DNA of 64,000 bases from Planctomycetota bacterium (GCA_021781415.1 JAJXWW010000070.1:26351-90350), one strand, 5' to 3'. Shown: positions 43,094 to 52,449, counted from the stretch's first letter. Numbers and translations are program-made. Notes: generated by a model not told the origin, from the letters alone.

Positions 43094-44287
43094 GTGTTTG
43101 GCTCGATTCTGCAACGGATGATCTTGTGGGAACTCACCAAGGTGTTCCTTTTGTCCTTGGTGGGTATCACCGGCATCCTGCTTATGGCCGGGATCATCGC
43201 CGAAGCATCGCAGCAGGGGCTAGGGCCAACGCAGATTCTCGCCGCCATACCCCTATTGGTCCCGAGTACGCTGCCGTACACCATCCCTGCCACCACGCTG
43301 TTCGCCACCTGTGTCGTCTACGGCCGTTTGGCATCCGACAACGAAATCCTGGCCATCAAGTCGGCGGGCATCAACGCCCTCACGGTGGTCCGTCCCGGCC
43401 TGCTCCTCGGATTGGCCATGAGTCTCGCCACCATGGGATTATACTATCGCATTATACCCTACACCCATCACTTATTGCGCGCCATGGTGTTTAACGATGC
43501 CGAAGAGTTATTGTATTCCCTTCTGCGCAAACATCAGGAAATCCGATACTCTTCGTTCCCGTATCAGATTTTCGTCAAGGGGGTGAAAGGCAAAACCTTG
43601 TTGGAGCCGGTCTTCAAACGCAAGAGCGCCGATGGCTCCATCGACTGGGTGGCCCATGCGCGCGAGGCCAAACTCCAAGTCTTGCCCAACAAGGGGCTGA
43701 TTGAGATTCAGACGAAGCACTGTTTTGTCTGGGGCGAAAATGAAGCGAGCGGTCTGTTTGAAGATCGAACGCTTCCCGTCGAATTGCCGAGGGATTTCGG
43801 CAAGCAAACCCAGCGCCGGCCGCGCGACCTCACCTGGCAGGAGATTCTCGACCGGCGCGTGGAACTGGGCAGGAAGATCACCGAGCTTCAGAAGAGGGTA
43901 TCGTTGGCCACTTCCAACTCGTTTCTCATCGGCGTGCCCGACGATTTGCCCTTGAAGTTAAAACTGTTCAACGAACAGATTACTCAGCACGAACAGGAAA
44001 TCGTCGCCTTGAACGTCGAATTGCAAATGCGTCCCGCCCTGAGCATGGGCTGTTTGTTTTTTATCCTGGCAGGCTGTCCCGTCGGCATCTGGTTCAGTCG
44101 GAGCGATTATCTCAGTGCGTTCATCACCTGCTTTTTGCCGATCGTATTTCTCTATTATCCACTCATGTTGTGTGGCACGGGCATGGCGAAGGAAGGCCGC
44201 TATAATATGATCCCCCTCGTTTGGGGTGCCGACGCGATCATCGGCGTCATCGGAATCGTACTGTTTTGGCGATTGTTTAAGAATTAG
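43094..44287 (+). CDS. LptF/LptG (YjgP/YjgQ) family permease
   Basis: 397 residues. GTG 43094 is chosen because GGAGG lies 5 bp upstream; the ATG at 43052 has none. Helices: LTKVFLLSLVGITGILLMAG, LLVPSTLPYTIPATTLFATC, a third near SLATMGLYYRIIP; the soluble jellyroll region covers about residues 120-300; three C-terminal helices follow (MGCLFFILAGCPVGIWFSR, FITCFLPIVFLYYPLMLCG, IIGVIGIVLFWRLF). 'YGRLASDNEILAIKSAGIN' is the family signature. LptF and LptG with LptB extract LPS from the inner membrane. Only one such gene is here, so the partner must lie elsewhere. Probably co-transcribed with the AsmA-like gene. Confidence 0.9.
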   Translation: MFGSILQRMILWELTKVFLLSLVGITGILLMAGIIAEASQQGLGPTQILAAIPLLVPSTLPYTIPATTLFATCVVYGRLASDNEILAIKSAGINALTVVRPGLLLGLAMSLATMGLYYRIIPYTHHLLRAMVFNDAEELLYSLLRKHQEIRYSSFPYQIFVKGVKGKTLLEPVFKRKSADGSIDWVAHAREAKLQVLPNKGLIEIQTKHCFVWGENEASGLFEDRTLPVELPRDFGKQTQRRPRDLTWQEILDRRVELGRKITELQKRVSLATSNSFLIGVPDDLPLKLKLFNEQITQHEQEIVALNVELQMRPALSMGCLFFILAGCPVGIWFSRSDYLSAFITCFLPIVFLYYPLMLCGTGMAKEGRYNMIPLVWGADAIIGVIGIVLFWRLFKN

Positions 44288-44362
44288 CGCATCGAACCGG
44301 CCCGCGGCGCAAACGGCAGGCGCATGAATGTTGCTCGCGCCGCGGGCGGGGGAAGAGAGAGA

Positions 44363-45958
44363 TTACTCGGCCTCGGCGAACTCGGCGAGGCGCTGGCTGC
44401 GCAGGGGTTGACGCAGTTTGAGCAAGCCGCGCGCTTCAATCTGACGAATGCGTTCGCGGGTGATGCCATAGGCGCGGGCCACCTCTTCGAGCGTTCGCGG
44501 CTGGCCGTCGCGGAGGCCGAAACGCAATTCGATCACTTCGCGCTCGCGCGGCGTCAGCGAGCGCAGCACTTCCGAAATCCGTTCGCGCAACAGGTGTTGA
44601 TCGACCTGCTGGCCGGGATTGATCGCGTCCGGATCGTCGAGAAAATCTTCGAGCGCCCGTTCGCCCTCGCCGCCGAGCGGTTCGTGCAGGCTGACGGGAT
44701 GGCGCGAGACGATGCGCAGCGATTGCGTCTCCTCGGCGGTGACGCCGAGAACGGCGGCAATCTCTTCGACGGTCGGTTCTCGTCCCTGTTGCACCGAGAG
44801 TTCGCCGCGCACGCGCTCCACCGCCGCGAGCGTGCCGACTTGATGGCACGGCACACGGATGGTGCGAGCGTGATCGGCCAAAGCGCGGGTGATGCCCTGA
44901 CGAATCCACCACGTCGCGTAGGTGCCGAACTTGAAACCGAGGCGATGCTCGTATTTGTCGACGGCCCGCATCAGTCCGCGATTGCCTTCCTGAATCAGAT
45001 CCGAGAAGGGCAAGCCGCGGCTTCGGTAGCGCTTGGCGATGGACACCACGAGGCGCAAATTGCCCTCGGCCAACTCGCGCCGCGCCTTCTGATATTCGAT
45101 GCGACGATGTTCGAGGACGCGAACCAGTTTGGCCAAATCCTCGGAGTTGGAACGCGCTTCGAGCATGACATCGCGCAGCTGCTTGGCGGCTTTGGTGCGC
45201 CGTTCGCGGTCGGAGGTCGAGCGGTCGCCCGCGTCCTTTTGCCGTTCCAGCTGAATCATCTGCCGCGACAGAGCGCGTAGCTCGTCCACCCACCGATCGA
45301 GCAGGTCGATGCGGGGCGACATTTCCTCGGCCAATCGCATGGCCTTCCGCAATCGTCGCCAGAATTGCCGACGCAGGCGATGGTTGCCGGACGACGACCC
45401 GCCGCGCAACTGGCGGAAGTCGGCGTCGGCGGCCGCGATCAGCTTATGCAGCGTGGCCAAGTTGTGCGGCATGCGCTGCAAAATGCGTTCGCGGCTGAGT
45501 CCGAGCGTGGTGACGACATCAATGGTCGGATCGAGAGCCAGCTGACCGGCGCGCACGCGATCGAACGTGTCCACGATATTCGCCAGGGTGCGCCAGTTGA
45601 GCATGGCGGCATGGCGATAGCGGCGTCGCTTCAGTTCCAAACGCTTGGCCAAAGCCACTTCTTGTTCGCGGTTGAGCAGGGGGATGGCACCCATCTGCCG
45701 AAGGTAGAGACCGAGCGCGTCGTCGGGAGCGTGCGAGTCCTCGCCTTCGACTTCGGCTGAAGCGGCTGCCCCGTCTTCCTCCTCCGACTCTTCGGTATCG
45801 TCCGAGACGAGGGCTTCTTCGGGCAAGTCGCTCCAAGGGGTTTCGCGGCGTCTTGTTTCCGGTTCGGGCGGCGCGGCGCGCACTTCCGGCGATGGCTTCA
45901 CGGCTTCGGAAACCCGGTGCTTGTCCGCTCGCTTTGCTGTTGTCCGTCGCAATACCAT
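44363..45958 (-). CDS. RNA polymerase sigma-70 factor (RpoD/SigA-like)
   Basis: 531 residues. An acidic, disordered N-terminus ([19 protein letters not shown]) precedes region 1.2 ([20 protein letters not shown]). A long spacer of about 190 residues then leads to region 2 ([59 protein letters not shown]), region 3 and region 4 ([39 protein letters not shown]). Regions 2.4 and 4.2 are intact, so it should read -10/-35 promoters, such as those seen at 34395 and 56805. Whether it is the primary sigma or a group 2 factor cannot be decided here. ATG 45958 with AGGATAG upstream. Confidence 0.9.
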   Translation of the reverse strand: MVLRRTTAKRADKHRVSEAVKPSPEVRAAPPEPETRRRETPWSDLPEEALVSDDTEESEEEDGAAASAEVEGEDSHAPDDALGLYLRQMGAIPLLNREQEVALAKRLELKRRRYRHAAMLNWRTLANIVDTFDRVRAGQLALDPTIDVVTTLGLSRERILQRMPHNLATLHKLIAAADADFRQLRGGSSSGNHRLRRQFWRRLRKAMRLAEEMSPRIDLLDRWVDELRALSRQMIQLERQKDAGDRSTSDRERRTKAAKQLRDVMLEARSNSEDLAKLVRVLEHRRIEYQKARRELAEGNLRLVVSIAKRYRSRGLPFSDLIQEGNRGLMRAVDKYEHRLGFKFGTYATWWIRQGITRALADHARTIRVPCHQVGTLAAVERVRGELSVQQGREPTVEEIAAVLGVTAEETQSLRIVSRHPVSLHEPLGGEGERALEDFLDDPDAINPGQQVDQHLLRERISEVLRSLTPREREVIELRFGLRDGQPRTLEEVARAYGITRERIRQIEARGLLKLRQPLRSQRLAEFAEAE

Positions 45959-46555
45959 GGCTCTATCCTATTGAGGCCATCCCGTTCCTTCCCGGAATGA
46001 GAGGGGATGAGTAACATTTGGCAGCCGTCGAACGATGATCCCGTGTCTCCGATGGAGCAGGAAATCGCGTTGCACTCCCCCATCGCGGATCGGCCGAAAT
46101 TGCGTCGCCGTTCTCGATGGTACCTCACCGGCAGGAAACGATTTCTCTATAGTATGAATCTCGGCCCGGCTTCCAAGAGGGCGATGTGCCGATTTCTCCG
46201 CTCGGTGGGCTTTCGCCGAAGGAGAGTCCGGCCCAAAAGGCAGGAACGGCGATCGAGGAACGATCTTCCTGTCTATAAACTATTCTACGCAAGACAAGCC
46301 CCCGCCGTTTCAATCTCCCTAAAAAAAGGACACGAAAATCTTCAAGTAGACACGCACAATCGGCCGATAGGTTCGACTTTCCTTTTCCGCGCGAAATAGA
46401 ACGCCCGGCATCCCTCCCAACCGGACGCGCTCGACCCCCTGAGTTCTCCATCAAAGCGCCCCGCACGGCACGGATTTTGCTCTCTTCCCCACCCCAGCCG
46501 ATAGACGAGAGCCGATAAGATAGCCGATAGCCGATAGCCGATCTATCATGCCCCT
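45959..46555. other. Intergenic region, 597 bp, divergent spacer
   Basis: Between the sigma factor gene (minus) and purM (plus). Open frames here (for example 46007-46399) are short, arginine-rich and have no ribosome site or family match, so they are not called. The region should hold promoters for both genes, but none is clear. It ends with the GCCGAT-type repeat at 46496-46546. Confidence 0.5.
46496..46546. repeat. GATAGCC short tandem repeat before purM
   Basis: Runs of ATAGCCGATAGCCGATAGCC with variants AGCCGATAGACGAGAGCCGA. It shares its unit with the spacer repeat at 25906-25998. It ends 9 bp before ATG 46556, so no Shine-Dalgarno is present there. Confidence 0.75.
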
Positions 46556-47647
46556 ATGGAAAAACGACCCGACGAACGGCAAGCACCCTTGAGCTACAAG
46601 TCCGCCGGTCTGGATCTCGAAATGTACGAGCAGACCTTGGCCGGCATGGTTCCCTATCTGCGCCGCACGCACACGCCGCGCGTTCTCGACGGTTTCGGCG
46701 GCTTCGCCAGTCTATTCAGCCTCGATTACAACACGCGCTTGTTTGCCCGCAATTATCGCCATCCCGTCCTCGTCTCCTCGACCGACGGCGTCGGCAGCAA
46801 ACTCAAAGTTGCTTCATTGGCCGCGAAACACGATACCGTCGGCATCGATCTCGTCGCCATGTCGGTGAACGATTGCCTCTGCACCGGCGGCGAACCGCTG
46901 CTGTTTCTCGATTACATCGCCATGCCCAAAGACGATCCGGCCCTGACGCGCGATCTCATCAAGGGCATCAGCGACGGCTGCATGGAAGCCGATTGCGCGC
47001 TCGTGGGCGGCGAGACGGCGATTCTGCCCGACTTCTATCAACCCGGCGATTACGACATGGCCGGGTTCTGCGTCGGTGTCGTCGAACGAGAACACATCGT
47101 CAACGGACGCGGCATCCAAGTCGGCGACGTGATCCTCGGCTTGGCCGCTACCGGCCTGCACTCGAACGGCTACTCGCTGGCGCGGAAGGTGGTGTTCGAC
47201 CGTGCCGGACTACAAATCAATCAATTCGTATCCGAATTGGGGCGAACTGTCGGCGAGGAGTTGTTGGAGCCGACGCGCCTCTATGCCCGTCCGATCAAGA
47301 ACATCCTGCGGCACTATCCGGTCAAGCGCCGGGTGGTGCGCGGCCTCGCTCACATCACCGGCGAAGGCTTGGAGGGCAACGTCCCGCGCGTGCTGCCGCC
47401 CGGTCGCCGCGCCTTCATCCGCAAAGGCAGTTGGCCGATCCCGCCGGTGTTCGCTTGGTTGCAGCGTCTCGGCAACATCGACGAGGCCGAGATGTACCGC
47501 GTCTTCAACATGGGCATCGGCTTCGTCGTCATCGCCGGCCGCTACTATGCCGAGAGCATCCAACGCCAACTGCAAGAAGACCGCGTACCGACATTCGTCA
47601 TCGGCGAAATCGGAGCGGGAGAACCAGCCGTCGAGTTCGTGGGGTGA
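46556..47647 (+). CDS. purM: Phosphoribosylformylglycinamidine cyclo-ligase
   Basis: PurM (AIR synthetase), 363 residues, fifth step of purine synthesis: ATP-dependent closure of FGAM to AIR. Family motifs: SYKSAGLDLEMYEQ at the N-terminus, SSTDGVGSKLKVA, AMSVNDCLCTGGEPLLFLDY, ALVGGETAILPDFY, GLAATGLHSNGYSLAR, AHITGEGLEGNVPRVLP, and the C-terminal 'YRVFNMGIGFVVI' seen in PurM. The extra N-terminal segment (MEKRPDERQAPL) is non-conserved. No Shine-Dalgarno is visible because a repeat abuts the start; a leaderless or slightly later start is possible. purM usually lies near purN, but here it stands alone. Confidence 0.94.
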   Translation: MEKRPDERQAPLSYKSAGLDLEMYEQTLAGMVPYLRRTHTPRVLDGFGGFASLFSLDYNTRLFARNYRHPVLVSSTDGVGSKLKVASLAAKHDTVGIDLVAMSVNDCLCTGGEPLLFLDYIAMPKDDPALTRDLIKGISDGCMEADCALVGGETAILPDFYQPGDYDMAGFCVGVVEREHIVNGRGIQVGDVILGLAATGLHSNGYSLARKVVFDRAGLQINQFVSELGRTVGEELLEPTRLYARPIKNILRHYPVKRRVVRGLAHITGEGLEGNVPRVLPPGRRAFIRKGSWPIPPVFAWLQRLGNIDEAEMYRVFNMGIGFVVIAGRYYAESIQRQLQEDRVPTFVIGEIGAGEPAVEFVG

Positions 47648-47676
47648 GCTGCGAGTCTTGCCCGGACAAAATGTCG

Positions 47677-47730
47677 GAGCCGGAAGCGTGAGCGACGGTG
47701 TGGGCAAACCGTCGCTCACGCTTCCGGCTC
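47677..47730. repeat. Long palindrome (left copy)
   Basis: 22-bp perfect arms starting GAGCCGGAAGCGTGAGCGAC with a 10-nt loop (TGTGGGCAAA). It lies 29 bp after the purM stop and can serve as its transcript end. Confidence 0.92.
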
Positions 47731-47740
47731 CGTCGTTCGC

Positions 47741-47824
47741 TTACTTCAACTTGACCGTGACGGTCTTCGATTCGGTGTAATGCTCCAGCGCCGCTTCGCC
47801 GTTCTCACGGCCTTGGCCGGACAT
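47741..47824 (-). pseudogene. Aldehyde dehydrogenase 3'-end fragment
   Basis: Codes for the last 27 residues of the aldehyde dehydrogenase at 49431 (MSGQGRENGEAALEHYTESK then TVTVKLK) and its stop. It has no upstream gene body or promoter. A relic or by-product of the duplication that bounds the island, best explained as a displaced gene end. Confidence 0.88.
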
Positions 47825-47901
47825 CCCTCTGAAAAGCCGGTGGAGATGGGGCAGCACCCGCTTATGCCCGCGATTCCGGCTTCAAGACGCTGGCTCGCCG
47901 C

Positions 47902-48123
47902 ATGGGTATCACCGACACCTCGGCCCGCAACCATGCCCGTTCGCTGGAACGCAAGGGCTATCTGAAGCGCGAGAAGCGCGTCGGCACCACGAACTTATTC
48001 GACCTCACACCGCTGTTTCAGGCGCTGGAGAAGTTGCAGGCGTACCAGGAGGGCCAGCGCGACGCAAGGGCCGAGGCACAGCAGAAGCGCGAGCGGAAGA
48101 CGGCTGCGGCCGCCAAAGCGTAA
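47902..48123 (+). CDS. Helix-turn-helix protein, probably 5'-truncated
   Basis: 73 residues from ATG 47902; the same frame is open back to 47833, just after a TGA, and reads through 'GFKTLARRMGITDTSARNHA' without an ATG. That stretch together with 'RSLERKGYLKREKRVGTTNL' looks like the recognition helix and wing of a winged-HTH, followed by 'FDLTPLFQALEKLQAYQEGQ' and a Lys/Arg/Ala tail. The phrase 'TNLFDLTPLF' resembles plasmid or phage replication-type HTH proteins. The N-terminal helices are missing, so it is likely a remnant cut at the repeat edge. 13 bp before the DUF3800 gene. Confidence 0.6.
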   Translation: MGITDTSARNHARSLERKGYLKREKRVGTTNLFDLTPLFQALEKLQAYQEGQRDARAEAQQKRERKTAAAAKA

Positions 48124-48136
48124 GAGGACCGACGTC

Positions 48137-48931
48137 ATGTATCTGATGTATGTCGATGAGAGCGGGGATTGCGGCCTACCCTCGGAGGGTTCACCGTCCG
48201 CTTTGTTTTGTCTGTCGGGTATCGTGGTGCATGAGCTTCGCTGGCAGGATACGATGAGACAACTGCTGAGCTTTCGGCATTGGCTGAAGGGGCGCTATAA
48301 GGTTTTTCTAGAGGATGAATTGCACGCCGCCGATATGATCTCGAAGCCATCGAAGATCGCCAGTTCGCTACAGCGACTCGCGAAGCATGAGCGACTGGCC
48401 ATCATCCGGAACTTTGCCGACGAGATCGCAAAGCTGGCGGACGTAAGCATTCTCAACGTGGTTGTCGATAAGCGAACAGGCAAGGTTCCAACGAAAGATG
48501 AGGTTTTCCGATGGGCGTGGTATTCTCTCTTCCAGCGGTTTGAGAACACAATTCGGTATCAGAACTTTCCCGGCCCGAAAAACGCGGACGAACGCGGCAT
48601 CATCTTTCCGGATGCCACGGATGGGCAGAAACTGAAGCGGTTTCTTGAATCCATGCGATCGAGAAATCGTCTGAAAATTCATCACGAGTCCGGTTCGTTT
48701 GTGTATCAAAACGTGCCGGTTCGGGCGCTTATCGAAGATCCAGTCGTCCGCGACTCCAAGCACTCGTATTTGATCCAAGCAGCGGACTGCGCCGCATTTC
48801 TTCTGAAGCAGAGCATTGAGCCTTCAAGTTACATGAAGCGGCATGGAGGAAACGCTTACTTCAAAAGGCTCGATCCGGTTTTGTGCAAGCATGCATCGAG
48901 AACGGACGCACAGGGGATCGTGAAATTGTGA
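48137..48931 (+). CDS. DUF3800 domain protein
   Basis: 264 residues. The DUF3800 signature is present: N-terminal YLMYVDESGDCG and, near the end, 'KHSYLIQAADCAAFLLKQSI' with the conserved Asp of the 'Q.AD' motif. These acidic residues sit in an RNase H-like fold, suggesting nuclease-type chemistry, although the family has no firm function. DUF3800 genes are frequent in mobile and defence islands. Base composition looks more AT-rich than neighbours. It lies inside the segment bounded by the 163-bp repeats and directly after the truncated HTH gene, supporting acquisition by transfer. Confidence 0.88.
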   Translation: MYLMYVDESGDCGLPSEGSPSALFCLSGIVVHELRWQDTMRQLLSFRHWLKGRYKVFLEDELHAADMISKPSKIASSLQRLAKHERLAIIRNFADEIAKLADVSILNVVVDKRTGKVPTKDEVFRWAWYSLFQRFENTIRYQNFPGPKNADERGIIFPDATDGQKLKRFLESMRSRNRLKIHHESGSFVYQNVPVRALIEDPVVRDSKHSYLIQAADCAAFLLKQSIEPSSYMKRHGGNAYFKRLDPVLCKHASRTDAQGIVKL

Positions 48932-49351
48932 GAAACAAAATGGGGCTCCCTTGCGGGAGCCCTGGGGGATCCTACTACCCGGACCTACCCGGGGCTCAGA
49001 TCCACTGAAATTATACGTTGAGTACATCGACATGCCAAGCCGAAAAGGGTGAGAAATGGCGATAGTCGTAACTCATTGATGGTAAAATAGATAGAGATGA
49101 CAAGTTAGGGTCTAGCGGGCGCTACTTCCCATGTTAATCCTGGGCAAAGCAGATGATTCGTGAGCTTGCGCCAAGTTGAGGCTCCACGAAAAATCCTCAG
49201 CGCGGTGGCGCGTTGGACTCGCTCGGCGACGATGACGGCGACCTCGTCGAGTAGTAGGAAAAGGGAGCGTTGCAGCGGGGGAGCGAGCGATACACAGACG
49301 GAGGGATGGGTGCAATGCAAGGCTGGATTTGTCTTTTTCGTCTTCGAGTTA
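48932..49351. other. Island right part, 420 bp, no supported gene
   Basis: Begins with the terminator hairpin at 48943-48962. Short frames on both strands (49105-49359 minus, 49160-49381 plus) have no family match or ribosome site. The part up to about 49120 is AT-richer than the flanks. No terminal inverted repeats of an insertion sequence were seen. Confidence 0.45.
48943..48962 (+). terminator. Terminator-like hairpin after DUF3800 gene
   Basis: GGGCTCCC-TTGC-GGGAGCCC, perfect 8-bp stem, 11 bp after the stop. No T-tract. Confidence 0.65.
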
Positions 49352-49514
49352 CCGGACAAAATGTCGGAGCCGGAAGCGTGAGCGACGGTGTGGGCAAACC
49401 GTCGCTCACGCTTCCGGCTCCGTCGTTCGCTTACTTCAACTTGACCGTGACGGTCTTCGATTCGGTGTAATGCTCCAGCGCCGCTTCGCCGTTCTCGCGG
49501 CCTTGGCCGGACAT
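49352..49514. repeat. 163-bp direct repeat, right copy
   Basis: Right boundary of the island and 3' end of the intact aldehyde dehydrogenase gene; see the copy at 47662-47824 (offset 1690 bp, one mismatch). Confidence 0.95.
49367..49420. repeat. Long palindrome (right copy)
   Basis: Same 22-bp arms and TGTGGGCAAA loop as at 47677-47730. It lies 10 bp beyond the aldehyde dehydrogenase stop and can end that transcript. Confidence 0.92.
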
Positions 49515-50903
49515 TTTGAAGCCGCCGAACGGCGTCGTCGTATCGACGATGTGATAGCAGTTGACCCAGACCGTACCGGCCTTGACCTCGCGGGCAAAAC
49601 GGTGGGCCTTATCGATGTCTTGCGTCCACACGGCGGCGGCCAAACCGTAGAAGGTGCGGTTGGCACGTTCGATCACTTCCTCGACGCGCTGGAACGGCAG
49701 CACGCTGACGACCGGGCCAAAGATTTCATCCTTGGCGATGGCCATGTCGTCCTTGACGTTGTCGAAGATGGTCGGCTCGACGAAGAAGCCCTTGTCGCCG
49801 TGACGCTGACCGCCAGTCATCAATGTCGCGCCCTGCTTCTGACCCAGTTCGCAGTAGCCGAGGATTTTGTCCATCTGCTCTTTCGACACCTGCGGACCTT
49901 GCTCGGTCATGGGATCGAGCGGATCGCCGATCTTGCGTTCCTTGGCTTTCTCGGCCAGACGTTCGACGAACTCTTGATGGATCTTGTTCTCGACGAACAG
50001 ACGGCTGCCGGCGGTGCAGCATTGTCCACCGTGGAAGTAGATGGCGTGGAACGCGCCGGCAACGGCTTCGTCCATGTCGCAATCGGCGAACACGACGTTC
50101 GGCGATTTGCCGCCCAACTCGAAGGTGACGCGCTTGAGCGTATCCGCCGCCGCCTTCTGGATGATCTTGGCCGTATCGACGTGGCCCGTGAAGGCGATTT
50201 TGTCCACATCGGGATGAGAAACGAGCGCCGCTCCGGTGGTTTCGCCCATGCCGTTGAGGAGGTTGACGACACCGGCGGGGAAGCCGGCTTCCATCGCCAA
50301 CTCGCCCATGCGCAGCGCGGTCAACGGCGTTTGCTCGGCGGGTTTCATCACCACCGTGTTACCGCAGGCCAGAGCCGGACCCCACTTCCACGCCAACATC
50401 AACAGCGGGAAGTTCCAGGGAATGATCTGACCGATCACGCCCACCGGCTGCCGCAGCGTATACGACAAGAAGTTGCCGCGCACCGGCACGGTTCGCCCCT
50501 CGATCTTGTCGGCCCACCCGGCATAGTAGCGCAAGGTGTTGACGACGCCTTGCATGTCGGCCAATGAATCGTTGATTGTTTTGCCGCAGTTGAGCGATTC
50601 CATCTTGGCCAACTCGTCGCTTTCACGTTCGACGAGATCGGCAAGTTTGAACATCAATCGGCCGCGCTCGGCGGCATCCATGCGGCCCCAAGGACCGGAT
50701 TCGAGCGCTCGCCGCGCCGCTTTGACCGCTTTGTCCACGTCTTTGGCCGAAGCCGCCGCCACCTTGGCGAGTACCTGGCCCGTCGCCGGATTGTACGTCT
50801 CGAAGGATCCTCCCTCGACCGGATCGAGCCACTCACCGTTGATGAGTAGTTTCGTTTGGCGAATGGCCGGGGTAGCCGAACGCTTCATCGTCGCTTGCGC
50901 CAT
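49431..50903 (-). CDS. NAD(P)-dependent aldehyde dehydrogenase
   Basis: 490 residues, full length. The cofactor-binding IPWNFP (161-166), MKPAEQTP (186-193) and FTGHVDTAK turn, catalytic glutamate E262 in TFELGGKSP and catalytic cysteine C296 in HGGQCCTAGSR are all present. The final oligomerisation strand is 'ALEHYTESKTVTVKL'. It oxidises an aldehyde to its acid; the closest look is the ALDH1/2 (retinal/betaine type) class, but the substrate is open. The last 28 codons are duplicated 1.7 kb away at 47741-47824, so its 3' end marks the right edge of the island. ATG 50903. Confidence 0.95.
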   Translation of the reverse strand: MAQATMKRSATPAIRQTKLLINGEWLDPVEGGSFETYNPATGQVLAKVAAASAKDVDKAVKAARRALESGPWGRMDAAERGRLMFKLADLVERESDELAKMESLNCGKTINDSLADMQGVVNTLRYYAGWADKIEGRTVPVRGNFLSYTLRQPVGVIGQIIPWNFPLLMLAWKWGPALACGNTVVMKPAEQTPLTALRMGELAMEAGFPAGVVNLLNGMGETTGAALVSHPDVDKIAFTGHVDTAKIIQKAAADTLKRVTFELGGKSPNVVFADCDMDEAVAGAFHAIYFHGGQCCTAGSRLFVENKIHQEFVERLAEKAKERKIGDPLDPMTEQGPQVSKEQMDKILGYCELGQKQGATLMTGGQRHGDKGFFVEPTIFDNVKDDMAIAKDEIFGPVVSVLPFQRVEEVIERANRTFYGLAAAVWTQDIDKAHRFAREVKAGTVWVNCYHIVDTTTPFGGFKMSGQGRENGEAALEHYTESKTVTVKLK

Positions 50904-51156
50904 GGCATCACACCTCTTACAGTAAAAAAGGTAAATCGGACGCGCCTGCCACCGTCCCTGTTGCCGGACGTCACGCGGAGAGGGTCAACCAAGGCATCAT
51001 AGAGGACAGTAAGCAGAGGTCAAGGCGCGGTAGCGATTCTTGCCGACAAAAAAGGACCGTGCGGTGGTAGACTTTGTCGGTTGCGAGCGACTCGATGCGT
51101 TGCGCATCTTATTCGCTTTCGTCCCAAACATCGATTCAATTGGGCCAAACGAGAGG

Positions 51157-52449
51157 TCAGAGCGAGAAAGACCTATTTGAGAGCGCGTGATGGAGGGCAT
51201 ACACGATGCCCGCCACCGCGCCGACGAGCGCCACCCCCACCCACACCATCCAGGTACTCCCTTCCGTGGCCATGCCGATCGCCCGCAGCACCAGCTCGGC
51301 TCCGCCCGGCGGTGGAGGCTCGGACGCCGGCTCCGATTGACGACGGGGGGGCAATGGATCGTCCACGACTTTTATCTTTCGCACCTCATCTGTCGGCCGT
51401 CGATTTTCCGCAAGCGGGCCTCGGACGGCGGTTGACACGGGACGGACAGCCGACGAAAGCGCACACCAAGGGCAACGATCGAGTCGGCGATGATAGACGT
51501 GCGAGGCATCGCTGGGACAGACCCTCATCTCGTGTTCCGCCTCTTCCAAGCCGTGCTGCCATTGTGCCGCGGTCGGTCGGAGATCCGGCTCGGAGTGCGC
51601 GTCCTCGAAACAGCGACGGAATAGCTCTTGCGCCGAGGGAGGCAACACATGCCACGGCGGCGCGTGGGGGCTCGGTCGTATCGAAGTCATGCGCGTCCAG
51701 GCATACGGCCAATGTCCGGCGGCGATGCGGGCCGCGATGGAATCGGATTCACCACCGGCGGAAGAGACGCCGGCGAAAGGATGGATGCCTTGCATGAGCA
51801 ACTGAAAGATCAGCGCGGCGAGAGCGAAGGCGTCGTGCTGCGGCAGACGGTCCACCTCGGCAAAGGCGACACCTTGCAGTTCGGGAGGTGTATACTCCGG
51901 CCTTCCCACTCGGCATCGGTAGAGCCGATCGTGCGCCGGCGTCTGAAAAGAATCCACGTCGATTAACGAGACTTGCCCTTGTGGAGAGACCAACACGTTC
52001 GATTCGTTCAAATCGCCGAGGACATAGCCGCATTCGTGCAAGGTGTTGACGAGGGCCGCGAGATTGCGCGCCGTCCGAAGCAGCGAGCCGAAATGAAGGT
52101 GCGGACCTATCTCGCGGCGCACGCCCGGATTGTAAATCTCCCACAGAAGATGGGCCTTGTCGATGCGCGGCATCAGATAGCCGATGACGCGGTCTTCACC
52201 GCCGAGTTCGAGCAGGCGGCTCATCGGCCAGGCGAGTGCGACGTGTTGGCCGGCGCTCGGCGCGGAAACGGGAGGGGCGGCGAGCATGGCGGCGAGTTTG
52301 CCGGCGTGTTCGTCCGAGGGATTGTGATAGATTTTCGCGGCCAAGTACGATCGGCCCGGAACCGCGTAGATGGAAGCCTCGCCGCCTCGCCCCAACAACG
52401 GACCTTTCAAGGTGATTTCTTGACGGCTCGATTCGAGGCGAACGCGCAT
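51157..52449 (-). CDS. YegI-type protein kinase with zinc ribbon and C-terminal membrane helix
   Basis: 430 residues. The kinase lobe has a Gly loop LGRGGEASIY (19-28), ATP-anchoring K39 (LAAKIY), catalytic D146 and N151 in GDLNESNVLV, and metal-binding D164 (SLIDVDSF, in the DFG place). 'GRPEYTPPELQG' is the activation segment and P+1 loop. These match YegI/TerY-C-like kinases rather than PknB. From about residue 310 a zinc ribbon follows (MRVCPSD..., CPWCAL), then a Pro-rich linker and one membrane helix (TWMVWVGVALVGAVAGIVYA). GGAG lies 6 bp before ATG 52449. Last gene of the VWA/cyclase-fold/kinase operon; likely phosphorylates partners in that complex. Confidence 0.85.
   Translation of the reverse strand: MRVRLESSRQEITLKGPLLGRGGEASIYAVPGRSYLAAKIYHNPSDEHAGKLAAMLAAPPVSAPSAGQHVALAWPMSRLLELGGEDRVIGYLMPRIDKAHLLWEIYNPGVRREIGPHLHFGSLLRTARNLAALVNTLHECGYVLGDLNESNVLVSPQGQVSLIDVDSFQTPAHDRLYRCRVGRPEYTPPELQGVAFAEVDRLPQHDAFALAALIFQLLMQGIHPFAGVSSAGGESDSIAARIAAGHWPYAWTRMTSIRPSPHAPPWHVLPPSAQELFRRCFEDAHSEPDLRPTAAQWQHGLEEAEHEMRVCPSDASHVYHRRLDRCPWCALSSAVRPVSTAVRGPLAENRRPTDEVRKIKVVDDPLPPRRQSEPASEPPPPGGAELVLRAIGMATEGSTWMVWVGVALVGAVAGIVYALHHALSNRSFSL

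Larger units (their letters stand above)
47662..47824. repeat. 163-bp direct repeat, left copy
   Basis: Identical to 49352-49514 at 162 of 163 positions; the one change (A at 47807, G at 49497) is synonymous in the encoded protein. It contains the last 28 codons (stop included) of the aldehyde dehydrogenase gene plus its trailing palindrome. Sequence diverges abruptly at both edges. Confidence 0.95.

Noticed and set aside
46007..46399. 130-codon frame between sigma factor and purM
   Set aside because: No ribosome site, arginine-rich random-like composition and no family features.
49105..49381. Transposase remnant in the island's right part
   Set aside because: No DDE or other transposase motif could be seen in any frame.
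47662..49514. Insertion sequence with terminal repeats
   Set aside because: The flanks are direct, not inverted; no transposase; the repeats are a gene end and its palindrome.
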